Below, piece after piece: positions 42,101-53,215 of a stretch of DNA of 64,000 nucleotides (positions are counted from its first letter, which is position 1; each line of letters opens with the position of its first letter). The translations under genes were made by a program, and so were the position numbers. The notes beneath the pieces are model-generated. The model saw only the letters and a list, made by a program, of their open reading frames with translations, ran no database searches and had not been told where the DNA came from. The DNA is from Cafeteria roenbergensis (Eukaryota; Sar; Bigyra; Bicosoecida; Cafeteriaceae): positions 1-64,000 of the forward strand of contig VLTN01000044.1 of the NCBI GenBank assembly GCA_008330645.1, in the 5' to 3' direction.

Positions 42101-42497
42101 CATCCTCGCGGCCGCAGGGGCGCTGCCCTGGCCGATTGGCGCGTCGCCCGCCGATGACAGGGACGCCTCGGCGGGGCTTCTGGGCGCCGCTCTGGCGGCC
42201 GTCGCGGGCGCTGCACGCTCGGCAGCCTCGGCCATCGGGGCATCGGGCCTCGAGACGGTCCCGGACCCCTCGGCCAGGCTCACGACGGGCGCCATCATCT
42301 GCGGCGGAGCCGCTGCCTTTGTGGCCATGGCTGCGGCCGCGGCCTTCGCGACCAAGGTCGGGATTCCCTCGGCCGTGGTCGAGCCCACCGTCCGCCGCCT
42401 CGGGCCAAAGCCGCCGCTCGACCGCAAGACGTGCGATTTCGCAGGCGTGGTGGCTGGCGCAGGGAGCGGCAAGGCCCCCCGCCACAAGATCGAGTGA
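39145..42497 (+). CDS. SAC1-like phosphoinositide phosphatase (3 exons)
   Basis: Dephosphorylates phosphatidylinositol phosphates, typically PI4P at ER/Golgi. Exons 39145-39355, 39481-39748 and 40007-42497 give 989 residues in frame; introns are GTGAGC...GCGCAG. Splicing restores the SAC N-terminal domain (GVVPLTAGPYLLLVTG in exon 2; LTGTLTNGSFVFATQYD in exon 3). The catalytic P-loop CMDNLDRT (Cys574, Arg579) follows YLWFDFHAECKGMRW, both family hallmarks. The canonical second Cys of CxDCLDRT is Asn here; the nucleophile and Arg are kept. Two C-terminal hydrophobic helices (LLRSALALACLAAAAASATAV and AIICGGAAAFVAMAAAAAFA) match the ER-anchored SAC1 layout, although the loop between them is longer. 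Length exceeds yeast/human SAC1 (about 600) because of Ala/Gly/Ser-rich inserts. Confidence 0.92.
39898..39982 (+). repeat. CTCTGACT-type microsatellite in SAC1 intron 2
   Basis: Tandem imperfect ACTCTCTGACTCTC units (CTCTGACTCT) in the 258-bp second intron, ending about 25 bp before the GCGCAG acceptor. It supplies the pyrimidine tract and is likely length-polymorphic. Confidence 0.85.
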
Positions 42498-42760
42498 CGG
42501 TGCCACGACGTGGCTTTCGAGCACGGCCGTGACAGGCTTGCACGCAGCGCTGGTTGAGGGTGTCGACGGGACCCCGCGCAACCGCGGGGGTTGAAAACAC
42601 GCGCACAATACACGTTGGAACTGTCGCTGGCTCGGCTGCTGACGCAGGCACACTCAGCCGTAGTTGCTGACAACACAATACGCTTGCCGCACGCACACTC
42701 GCACGCCGAGCACTGGGCTCCCCAGACTGGCGCGGGCCAGACGCGAGGTTGCATCGCCCG
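42498..42760. other. Convergent 3' intergenic region
   Basis: 263 bp between the SAC1 stop (plus) and the TmcB-like stop (minus). It is somewhat AT-richer than the coding sequence (for example AACACAATACG). No gene is seen. Confidence 0.4.
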
Positions 42761-45700
42761 TCATTCCTTGCCCCCGTGGGCGCGCTCGTGGTGCCGGACC
42801 GCGTGCCGCCAGGCGGCCAGGCGGGGGTCCCCCCCCGCAATGAACGCCGGCACAAGCGACTGCAGGTCCACTGCTCGGAGGTGCTCGTCCCACAGTGCCT
42901 TGCGGACGATGCGGTGCACGACTGCATAGACGAGGAGGACGAGCATCAGCTCCACACCCACGAGGCTGTTCTGCAGCGTCTCGAGCGTGGATACCTCCTT
43001 CGACCCCTCGAGCTTGTAGAGAGACACCGCCTTTCCGAACCCGGCACCGAGCGGACCCTTTTCCAGGTCGAAAATGAGGTTAAACTTCGCAACCGCTTCC
43101 AGCCGGTGCTGGTTGAGCCCCGGCCTCGGGCTGGACGCGTTGGAGAACTCCTGCAGAATCTCGGTCATGGTCGTCGAGTAGAGGCGGAACAGCGGGTCCA
43201 GGCCATACGCAGCCAGGGCGTCCGTGGGCACCTGGGCGCCGGGCTCCCGCAGACTGGCGATGGTCGAGAGCTCGAAGCCTGACGGGTCCTGGCCGTACAT
43301 GAGGTCCTCGAGGGACTGATGCTTGCGCTCGGCGCCAGGCAGGCCGAGCTCTTCGCTGCCGTGGCGCAGCCCGTCGTGGACCGCCTCGTAGAACCGCGCC
43401 GTGGCTGCGAGGCGGCCGGACAGCTCTTCCAAGGTTCCAACCTCGCCGTCGTTGATGAGGAGCTCCCTGGCCGTGTTGAACGCCTCGCGCGCCAGGTAGC
43501 GCCTGCGCCCGGCATTGTTGAGCTCGGCAGGCTTGGACGAGCCTGACACCGAGATGTCGATGGTGAGGAAGAAGTTGACGATTTGGGCGATGACGAGCAG
43601 ACACAGGACTCCGAGGGCTTGCACCGTCACAGACCGCAGCTGCGAGTCTCCGAGGACCGACACCATAGCGTTGTCGGACGGGGCGCTGCGGATCGCCGCT
43701 GCAGACCCGTCCGCGATTCGAACGCCAGCCCTCTTGCGCCTCCTGCAGCAGGTTCGCCAGCATCGAGACAGCGGGCTACGCTTGGAGGAACCGCGCCGCC
43801 GCTGGCTTCCGGTCGAGATCTGGCGCCCCACGGTGCCCCCCTTGTGAAGCGCGCTCTTTGGGGGCTTGCGCTCTTCCGCACTCGAGGGCACGCCGACGAT
43901 GGGCTCAGGGGCTGGCGCAACGCGCGCCCCGGATTTCAAGATGGGCGCGGGTTTGAGAGGCTGCGCGCCGCGCAGAGCCGGGCCGGCGATGATCGCCACT
44001 GGCGGGCTGGACTTGCCGACGACGACCTGCTTGCTGGCTCCGTTCGCACCGGCGTCGGGCAATGCAACAGACGCGTCCGACGAGCTCGGAACGTTCTTCG
44101 AGGGCATGTCCCCGCGGAGGGAGTTGCTCGCCTCGGACGCGCTCTCGTCGTCCCCCGAGTCGGTGGCCTGGCTGGTGGACGGTTCCAGTCCGTCAGCGCT
44201 GCTGCCCGAGTCCCCGCTCTGGCCCCCGGTGCTGCTGCCGGAGGCGCTGCCGTGGTCGGCGGCGGGGACCTGGCCAGAATCACACGCGCTGACCAGCGCA
44301 GATTCCCCCGACTTTCCTGAGTTCGCGGTCAGGTCGCGGAGCTCAGGCGGCACCACGCAGCTGCGGATGGGGAGACTGGGGGCATCGCCGTCTTCGTCTT
44401 CGTCGTCGTCCTCCTCCTCCTTGGAGCCGCTGGAGTCGACAGACCCTGTCCGGGCGCCAATGTCCACCAGCCCCTCCAGGTCAAGTCCGGTCTGCATTGC
44501 CCTTGAGACTGGCACGCCGCGCAGAATTGCGTCCCGGCGCTGCCGAACCAGCGTCGCGAGCTCGTCCGCGTCCGTGACCGACTGCAGCACGTCTGCCATG
44601 GTCACCAGCGAGGCGGCCTCTGCAGCGGCGTTTTCCTCCTCCGTCATGCTAGGCCCGCGGGGCGACTTGCCGTCCTGCTCGTCCACGGCCAGGAGCGCGC
44701 TCAAATCCGCGTCCGAGTCCGGCCCCTCTTCAGCCTCCGCGGCGGCGGGCTCGGCAGCGTGCGAGGGCCGCAGCTGCAGCTGGTCGTGGAAGGGGCGCCT
44801 GCTCATGACCGTGACATTGGACGTGGAGCTGGGCTGGGGCGACTGGGACCTGCCGGGCAGGGCGGGGGACTGCCTGCCTGGCGCGAGCTTGCCGTCCGCG
44901 CCGGTCCGCACGCCCGGCGCAGAGGCGCGACGGGGAGTCCCGGGGGGGCGCGCCTTTGGCTTGGGCCTCGCCTTGGGCCCTGGCCTTGGCCCAGGCTTGG
45001 GAGCAGCGGACACGGCCCGGCTTTCGCTGGTCTCCTTCGCAGCAAGCGCCAGGACCTTGGCCTCCTTCTCGGCGGCAACTGTCGACGCCCTCCTGTGCCC
45101 CTGGATGCGCTGCAAGAAGTCAGTCTCCTTGAGGACCTGGTAGCGCTGCGAGGTGGGGTCGACGTCCTCCAGGGTCATGCCCGCCTGCTCCAGCTCCGTG
45201 AGGATTCGCTCAATCTTCTTGTACCGCCGGTGCATGTGCTTGCCGAGGCGCTTCGGCAGCGCCAGGACCAGGCGGCGAATGCTGCTCTTGCCGCTGTGGA
45301 CGGAGCGAAGCGCGGGCCAGAACACGCACCCCGCCAGGAGCGAAAGGATGATCACCTTGGCCCCCAGAAGCGAGCCCTGCACCAGGGTCTGCTGCATGAT
45401 GAGCGTGCGGTCCTCGTTCTGGTACAGCTCGACCGCGCCTTCGAAGGCAGTCAGCATGTTCTCCATTGAGTTGTCCATGACGAAGCGCCACTCCGGCACC
45501 GTTGGCGCGTGCACTAGCTCGGACATGTTGAGCCGGGCCAGCCGGGACGCCGTCGCAACGAAGAGGTTCCCTGCGTCCCAGAGGGACGCGCTCTGGTTCC
45601 ACTTCCGGCTGGCCGAGGGCACGCCCGGGTTGAAAGAGGTCAGGGTCACCGTGTCTGCGTTGCTCCAGACCTTGTCGATGGACGGGAAGCGACGGCCGTG

Positions 45701-48700
45701 GTAGAAGAGGAAGGCGTGACGAGTGCCTAGCGTCTCCATTTCCTCCAGCAGATGCTGCTGCAGCGCCTGGAACCGCTCCTGGTCGCCAGCGAGCGCCATA
45801 AGCTGCAGGCCGCGGGCCGCGTACCAAGCGCTCTCGGTGAACTTCCGGCGCATGCCTGCCGAGTCCATGGTCTCAATGGACAGCCGGAGGGTTCCGAAAA
45901 CGATGGACGTGGACACGAAGATGCCGACCAGCGCCATCACCAGACCCACGAGCGCGAGCCTGAAGCCCCGCGTGGTCGAGTGCACCACGGGCAGCTTCAC
46001 GTCGAGGCGCTCCTGCAGACGCTGCTGTCGGCGACGCGCGACCTCCCCTCCTGACGTTCCCGAGGCCGTCCCGGACGGCCCGGATCCCGACATGCCCGAC
46101 GCGCTGGCCGCCCCGCTGCCGAACAAGCCGCCAAAGCCGCTCGCCCTCCTGCTGCCGTGGCCCTCGTCAACGTCCTCGCCCGCGCGGGTGTACGTGGTAC
46201 CCAGCTCGTCGACTCGGGCGTTGATGAGAAAGATCCCATACGCCCGAGCGAGGGCCTTGGCCTGCGGGTAGCGGTCCTTGAGCTTGAGGTAGTGCTTCTC
46301 GGCCTCGTGGCAGGCGGTCGCGATTGACTCGAGTTTTTCCGACACAGTGCTGTCTCGCATGGCGATGCCGTCGGTCTGGCTCGACGCGACGGCTCCCCAC
46401 CAGGCAGACAGCCCCTTGATCGCTTGCAGGTGGTTGTGCTCTGCCTCGCGAAACTCCTTGCGGAACTCGATGAGACCAATGGAATCCACGTCGGCGCCGG
46501 TGGTTCCGATTTGCATCTTGCGCCTCAGCTCGAGGACCCGGGTGATGCGCGCAAAGAGCGCGTACTGCAGATCCATCGACGCGGGCAGGCGAGACGCCTC
46601 GACCAGCAGCGACACCGCCCTGAGGGTCTCGTCTTCGGTGGCCCAGTTGAACAGGAACGTCGCGTAGACGATGCGGCAGTACACCGAGTCCGGGAACACA
46701 TTCAGAGACTCTTCCAGCAGTGCCTTGGCATAAAACACCCGCCGCGGAGTGGGGTTCCTCAGCAGCGTTCGCACCATGACCTCCACGTCGGTGTCCGAGG
46801 CGAAGAAGTTGCGGGCATGCGACGCGAGGGACCCCGAGTCAGGTGCAGACCGCAGGCCGGTGTCGAGGAAGTCCGCGAGGTCGGGGTTGCCGGGGGCAGA
46901 CGATGCCTCGGCAACATGCTTGGCTGCCCTCCAGCAGGCCTTGCGCGACTTGAGCGGCGTATCGAGAAGCTGCTGCGCGTCCACCTTCATGGCGCCGCCA
47001 AGCGAGATTTCCAGGGCCTTGGGCGACGCCTGGCCGGATTCGGGGCTCTTCGACCGCGCTACCGGGCTGTTGGGGGCGGACATCCTCTGCGCGAACCGCT
47101 GCGACTTGGCGTTGTGCATGGCCGCTTGGGCGGGCTGCGCCGGCTCAGAGGCCTTTGGCGGCGGAAGCTTGTTTTGGATGACGATAGTTGACGACGCTCT
47201 GGGCCCCATCGATGTTCGCACCGCATCCAAAAACGACGGCGGCCCACTGGGCTTGTCCGCGACGGAGCTGCGCCTTCGTGGCAACCGGCTGGCCCGGCGC
47301 TGCTTTGGCTCCGCGTTGTCGGCGCGCCGTGTCACTGGCTGACTGGCCGACGCAGTCGCCGAGGGCTGCAGGGGGGCGATGGCGCTGGGCTGTGGGGGGC
47401 CTGCCGGGGGCAACAGCACGTCCGGCCCAAGCGAGGGACGAGCGGGCTGCATGCTTGCCGTCAGGTCTTCCCGGGCTGCGGTGCCTCCAGGCCACGTGCT
47501 GCCTGTTGTGCTGGGCTTTGCAGCACCGCTGGACGACCCCCCGTCGCCGTGAGGCGCTGTGATGCGGCCGAGGCGCCTGGAGCTGTTCCGCGAGTGCCGT
47601 CCCAGGATGGCCGCAACCGGAGTGCGCGCAAGCGCAGGGTGCGACATCGACGGCCGCGCAGATCCCAGAGGCGTGGCAGCCGCGTCGCCAGACTTGCCCC
47701 CTTCCGAGCGGCTGTCCTCGGACGCGCCGTCGCTGGAGTCTGCGCAGTTCTTGATGGCGTTGCGAATCGCCTCCTCGGCCGCTTGCATGGCAACAGACTT
47801 CATACGCAAAAGCCTTCTCCAAGCGAACAGGCCGCCCAGCACCATTGCCACCGGCATGCCGATGAGGAGGGCCATGGCAACGCGGCGCTGCGTTGCCAAA
47901 GTGGCGCCGTTGGAGCGTGCCAGCTCCAGCACCACGGCGCCAACAGCCAGCTCGGCGTACAGCGTGACCTGTCCGACCCGAATGGCTGTCATCACTCGCT
48001 TGTAGAATGGCAGGTGGTGTGCGGACACAACCAGCAGCCACTGCGCGTGCCGGAGAGGGATCTGGGGGTGGGGAGGTTGGGAGGCGGGGGGGCGGAGGCC
48101 CCGCAGGCTGGCCGCGGTCCAAGGCAGCGGCGCGCGGCAGCAGTGGACCTTGGGCATGCAGCAGCACATGGATGTTTGCATTGATGGCGGTGGCGCCTCT
48201 CACCGTGTAGAGCAGGGCCACGCAAAGCAAGATGGCCAGGCGGTTGTCTTCGGTGATGAAAAGGCCGACCAGCACGATGGTTGTTCGGCAAAGCGTGTCC
48301 AGCATGTCCGCCCTTGCGAGCGGCTTGGCCACGATGCTCCCAGCCGTTGGCGTGTCGTTGAAAAAGATTGCCCGCACCAAGAGGGCGAAAGGGACGAAGG
48401 CAGCCAAAACCAACGCCGACACGCCAAACAGCGCGCCGTGAAGCAGGCTCCAGCACTCTGGCGGGGTGTCGCCCGCGGCAAGGGCGCCACTTGTCATTTG
48501 CTCGCACGACAAGAACCTGGCGGTGGACTGAAAGAGGGGAATGAAGAGCGCGGTGAGGACGACAGACACGAACGCCCGCAGCGTTCGCATCGGCCAGACC
48601 GACCCCGAGTGTCCGGACGCCACCTGCCAGGCGACGAGCAGCGCATTGGCCAGGGCCAGCGCCAGGACGAACGAGCTGATCGACCAGAAGACGAGCGCCC

Positions 48701-49016
48701 ATGTCAGGCCCACCAAGCGGATGTTGAGGGCGCGTGTCAGCGAGATTGACTCGAGCCAGGCGAACTCCTCGTAGCCGTACCCAAACTCCGGGCTGGCGAT
48801 GACGCAGACGACCTGGAACCCGTCGAATGCTAGGAGCAACGCAGAGATGAGGTTCTGCATGTTCGAGGGACGCTTGTTCCCCCTGCGCTCGGCCATGAGG
48901 TGAAGCGTGCGAAAAATTACGGACCGAACGCGGTCCCACGACCATCCGCCGCCAGGCCGCGCGGTGACCGCCTGCAGGCGCCCCACCATCTCGTCTGCAT
49001 CGTCGAACACCTGCAT
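42761..49016 (-). CDS. TmcB/TmcC-like giant multi-span membrane protein (2 exons)
   Basis: Exon 1 (49016-48204) and exon 2 (48040-42761) join through GTGAGA...GCGCAG inside a membrane helix (VALLYT + WLLVVSAHHLPFYKR), giving 2030 residues. The N-terminal 400 residues hold about seven hydrophobic helices. A Ser/Pro-rich linker follows. A helical repeat region (about 680-880) with AKALLEESLNVFPDSVYCRI and YPQAKALARAYGIFL matches the TPR-like part of TmcB/TmcC proteins of protists. Two more helices (near 960 and 1170) bracket a region that looks extracellular. A long acidic/Ser-rich disordered stretch follows, then a helix near 1741, a second extracellular-like region and a final helix near 1968. 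Role unknown; the layout suggests a cell-surface sensor. An extra upstream exon cannot be excluded. Confidence 0.75.
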
Positions 49017-49991
49017 CCTTTCGGTAGGCGCCTGTCCTCAGTCCGTGGGGCTCCCCGAAGGCGCGAGGCGAGGGGGCAGGGGCTCTGAGCTGCGGCCGCA
49101 AGCGCGGTCGCTGCCGTTCGGAATGGCAAGTGAATCGGCTGGCGCGTGCGCCGCGACCGGGCGCAGTCCTCGGGGCAGGGATCCACGGTCCAGCGCGCTT
49201 GCACGTCACAACGAACTCAGCTGGGGCGACGGGCGAGCGCGGCCCGCGGGGCAGGGCGCCAGCTGCGGCGCCGAGGAGTGCACGGCGCGGGCGGATGGCT
49301 CCGACGGCCAGCCATCAACTGCGAGTCAGGCGCAGCTCTTGCGCCACGTCCCCTGTCAAACCCGTGCCCTGCGTTGGGATATCGGCGGCCTCCGGGGAGG
49401 TCTGCTCAGCTTGCCTGTGCCCCCGCGGAGGAGCCGTGACTCGACTCGGCGCGGAGCGGCCGCCGAAAGACGAGACGACCCTGCGCATCCCCTGTTTGGC
49501 CGAGAGCCGGAGTTGCACTTCCCACCTGGTCGGTGCCACGGCCCCCGCAAGCTGGCCCAGCAGGGTCGCCAGCCGTGAGTTCCATCGCGCGCCGGTGCTG
49601 TGCGAGTGGGGCTGCTGCGGAACTCGCTCGCCCGCGCTGGGGCAGCGCGCGTGGCTTTGCGCAAGACCAAGCAAGCTTCACAACGACTTCTGCGGCCGGG
49701 GCTGAATCAGAGGCCGCCCCGGGAACGAAAGAAATGCCAGCACCGCCAAGTCCGCAACACGAGCACCGCGCACCTCACAAGGAGGGCACGTCTTGGGAAA
49801 ATTTGAACCCAAAGCAATTCCGCGAAGGGGACAAACAGAGCACACGCAAACACATCCAGTTGTCCGGCTGTCGGCAACGAGAGTCCGGGCGCATTTGCAA
49901 GTCAAAGCAGTCACAGCGATACGATTCGAAGGGCAACAACATAGCTTGGGTGTCCTTCCCCGACGGTTGCGGGCTGCGAGCAAGGTCGAAG
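49017..49991. promoter_or_regulatory. Region upstream of the TmcB-like gene
   Basis: About 975 bp between the end of the MYB gene and the start of the TmcB-like gene, both on minus. The part at 49730-49990 is clearly AT-richer than its surroundings (AAAATTTGAACCCAAAGCAA). No gene is supported. It probably contains the MYB 3' UTR and the TmcB promoter. Confidence 0.35.
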
Positions 49992-52850
49992 CTATGAACT
50001 GAACGGTCCGATCCGAGACGATGCCAAAAACGCACTTGGCGAAGGGCATGGGGAGTCAGCGCTAAACAGGGGCGGGGACTCCGGCCCAGCAAGGGCACGA
50101 CGCCACTCCTCGGCTGCCGCACGGGTCGGCGAGTGCGGCTGCTGCCTCTCTTGGGCAACACAATGTCCCAGCTCGGGCATGGCACCGAAATCGGCTATCC
50201 GAAGCTCGGCGGCAGCACGCTCCGTGCCACTTGCCCGAGCCGACCTGAAGGCACTCGACAGACGCGCCTTGCCTGAGAACGACGACCACGGCGCTTCACC
50301 GCTGGCTTGGCGACAAAGGTGCTCGCCGAGGCGCAGGGGCGCAGCCGTCGACGGCACTGACCACGGCAGGCGACCGAACGCGGGAGCTGCCGGCGACGCC
50401 ATCGGCGTCGCTTCCGGGGTTGCGGTCTCAGAGTGACGCGGAGCCCCCGCCTGAGCCCTGGTGGCTGACGCGTCTCCCACTGCTGCCGGCCCGGCTCTGG
50501 ATGCGGCGGGAGCTTCAGCGTGGTCGTGCTGCTGCTTCCTGGGAGCGTCCGCAGCAGTTGCAGGTTGACTTTCCTGTTCAGGGACGCCTCGGAGGTGGCA
50601 ATCCGTCTGCCTCTCTGGCTGCGTGGCGATTCCTGGGCTGTGGGTTCCGCAAGCCTGCGCTGCCTGGAACAGGGGCTGCGGGCGTGTCGCACCTCGGTCG
50701 AGGCGCGCATCAGGGGCCCCGTGCGGCCTCTGAAGCCCACCGCGCTGAGTCCCCGGCAAGCTTGGCAGCGTCAGCACGGCTGTGGCCTGAGCTAGGTCGG
50801 CTGCGCCGCAGTCGGAAGCCACCGAGCGCAGGATGCAGCCCAAAGTTCGGGTCGAAGTCTCGTCTCGGATGCGCTGGCCGCTGGCCCGGAGCTCCTCTGC
50901 AGCCGTTGCGGCAGCAAGGAGGTGTCTGACGAACGCTCGGTGTGTGGCAGACATGCCAGAGGCAGGAGGACTCGCAGCCGGCGAGGCGAGGACGTCCTCC
51001 GAGAGAGGCGCAGCGGCCGGTTCGCCACAGCGAAGCGCGCGGGCTTCGCGGGCCGGGCTGCAAGCTGCAGCTTGGTCACAGCAGTCGAGCAGGTCTGCCG
51101 TTGGCGTGAACTGCTGCTGGCCGCAAGTCCTGCCAGCCGCCTGCAAATCATTGCCATCGGCACCGCTGCCGTCAATAGCAGGTGAGGCAGCACCCAGCGC
51201 GCGCGCAGCTTGTGAGCTTGCCGCGCCACTCAAGTCGACGATTGGAACGCGCACCTGCAGCTGCCTCCACCGTCCAGAGCGTCCTGACAGTGCCGCTCGC
51301 TGTGACAATGGCTGATCCAGGTCCGAGTGGGGAACCTGTCCATCACAGTCGCGGGCCCGTTTCCTCCGCGAGGAGCAGAGCGTTGCAGTCTTTCGAAACC
51401 CGCTCGACCTGCAAACGGAGGGAGACGGGTGGGGGCTTGTCCTGAACCCAGCATCGAGCGTTGCCTCTGTCGACCCTGACATTGCTGTGAACTGGTCCTC
51501 AAGAGCCGCGCCAGGGGATCTCAGGTTGGTTGGGGAGGCGAGAAGGCAGTCGATGCGGGGGAAGGCCTGCTGCGAAAGAGCAGCCGGCCAGGCGGCTTCG
51601 GTACTGCGACTCACGCCTTCGAGCGGCAGGCGACTGGCGAGGCTGGGCGCGGTGCTTGTTGTCAGGGAGGGCGCCGAGGAGGTTGGACGCAAGCTGGTTG
51701 GCGGTTGGCTTGGACGCGTTTCGTCGGACGAAGCAGCAGCTGCGAGCGCGGCTGGCGAGGCGGCAACCGAGCTGCCGGTGGGCCACTGCCTGCAAGCCTC
51801 TTCGCGTGACAGTGCGCTGGTCCCCGCGATGGCCATTGCCGCCATGATGCTGTCGGTGTCCAGGCTGCCGGCCTCAAAGCGGCTCATTGCCTCCTTGGCC
51901 GAAATTCGCTCGTGGCGGGCAATGCGCCGCAGCGTGGAGTAAAACCGGTTCTTCACCGCGTTGTCCGACCGTCCTGGGACGTGGCTTGCGATCTCAACCC
52001 ACTTGTTCCCGAGCTTGGCGCGCAGGCGAAAGATTGCCGAGTCCTCCTCCGGTTGCCAGGGCAGCTTGGACAGTGACGGGTTGAGGCAGTTCTGCCAACT
52101 GCGTCAAGTTCAACGTGCAAGAGCGACCAAGCAAAGCGCGTGCTGATCGCGTGACACGCTGACGAGGCAGATTCAAGTGCCTCTCCGTCCCCACGCCCGC
52201 GCACGGAGGGCGGGCCCGACCGCACGACCGGTGCCAGCCCGCAGCGCCGAGCCGCGGTGCTGAGCGGGTGCCTCAGCGCCGGCTGGGTTGCAGCCCTCTG
52301 GCAGAAGAGGCTGCACAGATCGCGACAAGCCAGTTTGCGCCGGGCTTGGGCGGCCGTTTCAGCGCTTGGGCTCGCGATGAAACGCCAGGGGCGTGGCCTT
52401 GGCCGGCGCGTCGCGTTGGCGAGCGCTGTCCGCGTCCGGTGCACCGGGCGCGGCCCTTCGCGCCTGTCCCACGGGGGCGCCACCACGCCTTGCCAGACCG
52501 GGCGGAGGCGGCGGGGGCAGCCAGGGCAAAGGCTGCGGCGCGACGAATTTTGCCGCAGCGGCCTCTCACCGCTCGCGGCATTGCTTCCCCGTCCGCCCTG
52601 TGTTGAGCCGCTGGGCGATCTCATGCCACTTGCCTCTGGAGCCATACTCGTCCACGCATTCGCAAAGCCTGGTCTCTTCCTGCGCCAGGCGGGGTTCGGA
52701 AGCGCTGTTCGGCCAGGCCCTCGGAGACGGGTTGCGCGCGCGCGCAGGCAAACTCCACACGCCGCGCGCTCGCGGCGAGCCCCCAAAAAGCCAGCAGCGT
52801 ACCTTTGCTGTCCACTTCAGTCGAGAGGGAGCGGAGCCGGGCGTGGGCAT
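49992..52850 (-). CDS. Two-repeat MYB DNA-binding protein (3 exons)
   Basis: Nuclear transcription factor of the MYB family. Exons 52850-52803, 52679-52570 and 52098-49992 give 754 residues in frame. Splicing rebuilds two MYB repeats at residues 10-115. Repeat 1 is RLKWTAKEETRLCECVDEYG, GKWHEIAQRLN, GKQCRERWQNCLNP. Repeat 2 is KLPWQPEEDSAIFRLRAKLG, NKWVEIASHVPGRSDNAVKN and RFYSTLRR. They resemble R2 and R3 of animal/plant c-MYB (CRERWxNxLNPSLxK is diagnostic); no R1 is visible. In the last helix the usual third Trp is Phe, common in R3-type repeats. The remaining 640 residues are Ser/Ala/Pro/Gln-rich with no domain, probably regulatory. Intron 1 has the only non-GTGAG donor found (GTACGC); intron 2 is 471 bp. 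Confidence 0.85.
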
Positions 52851-53215
52851 CCCGGTTGGCACGCCGGCGAGGCGAGGTGCTTTGAACGCGAGGTTTTTTT
52901 TGGCAGCGGAGTCTTGGGCTTTGCAACGGTTTCGCTAGTCAGACAGTGCGGGCACCCAAACGACGCTTTGCAGGAGAGGGCCCCTGGAGGCGGCCCGCGC
53001 GGGCCTGGAGCGCGCAGCCGGGACTTGCCGACGGAGCACGCTGTGCGTGGGACGAGCGGGAGCATGCGCGACGGCCAGAGTCAAGGACAGGGCGAGTTGG
53101 GAGGGCCACAAAGGACGGATTTTGCACGAGGCGGTGGCAATAATACTTCCCTGACGTTGCGCCTTGAACCCAAGCTCAGCAGGCCAAACAACCGTCTTGC
53201 CACAAAGCCGGGGCC
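52851..53215. promoter_or_regulatory. Upstream region of the MYB gene
   Basis: 365 bp between the EF-hand gene stop and the MYB start. It has an A/T run (TTTTTTTTGG at 52891-52900) and no gene. Confidence 0.35.
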
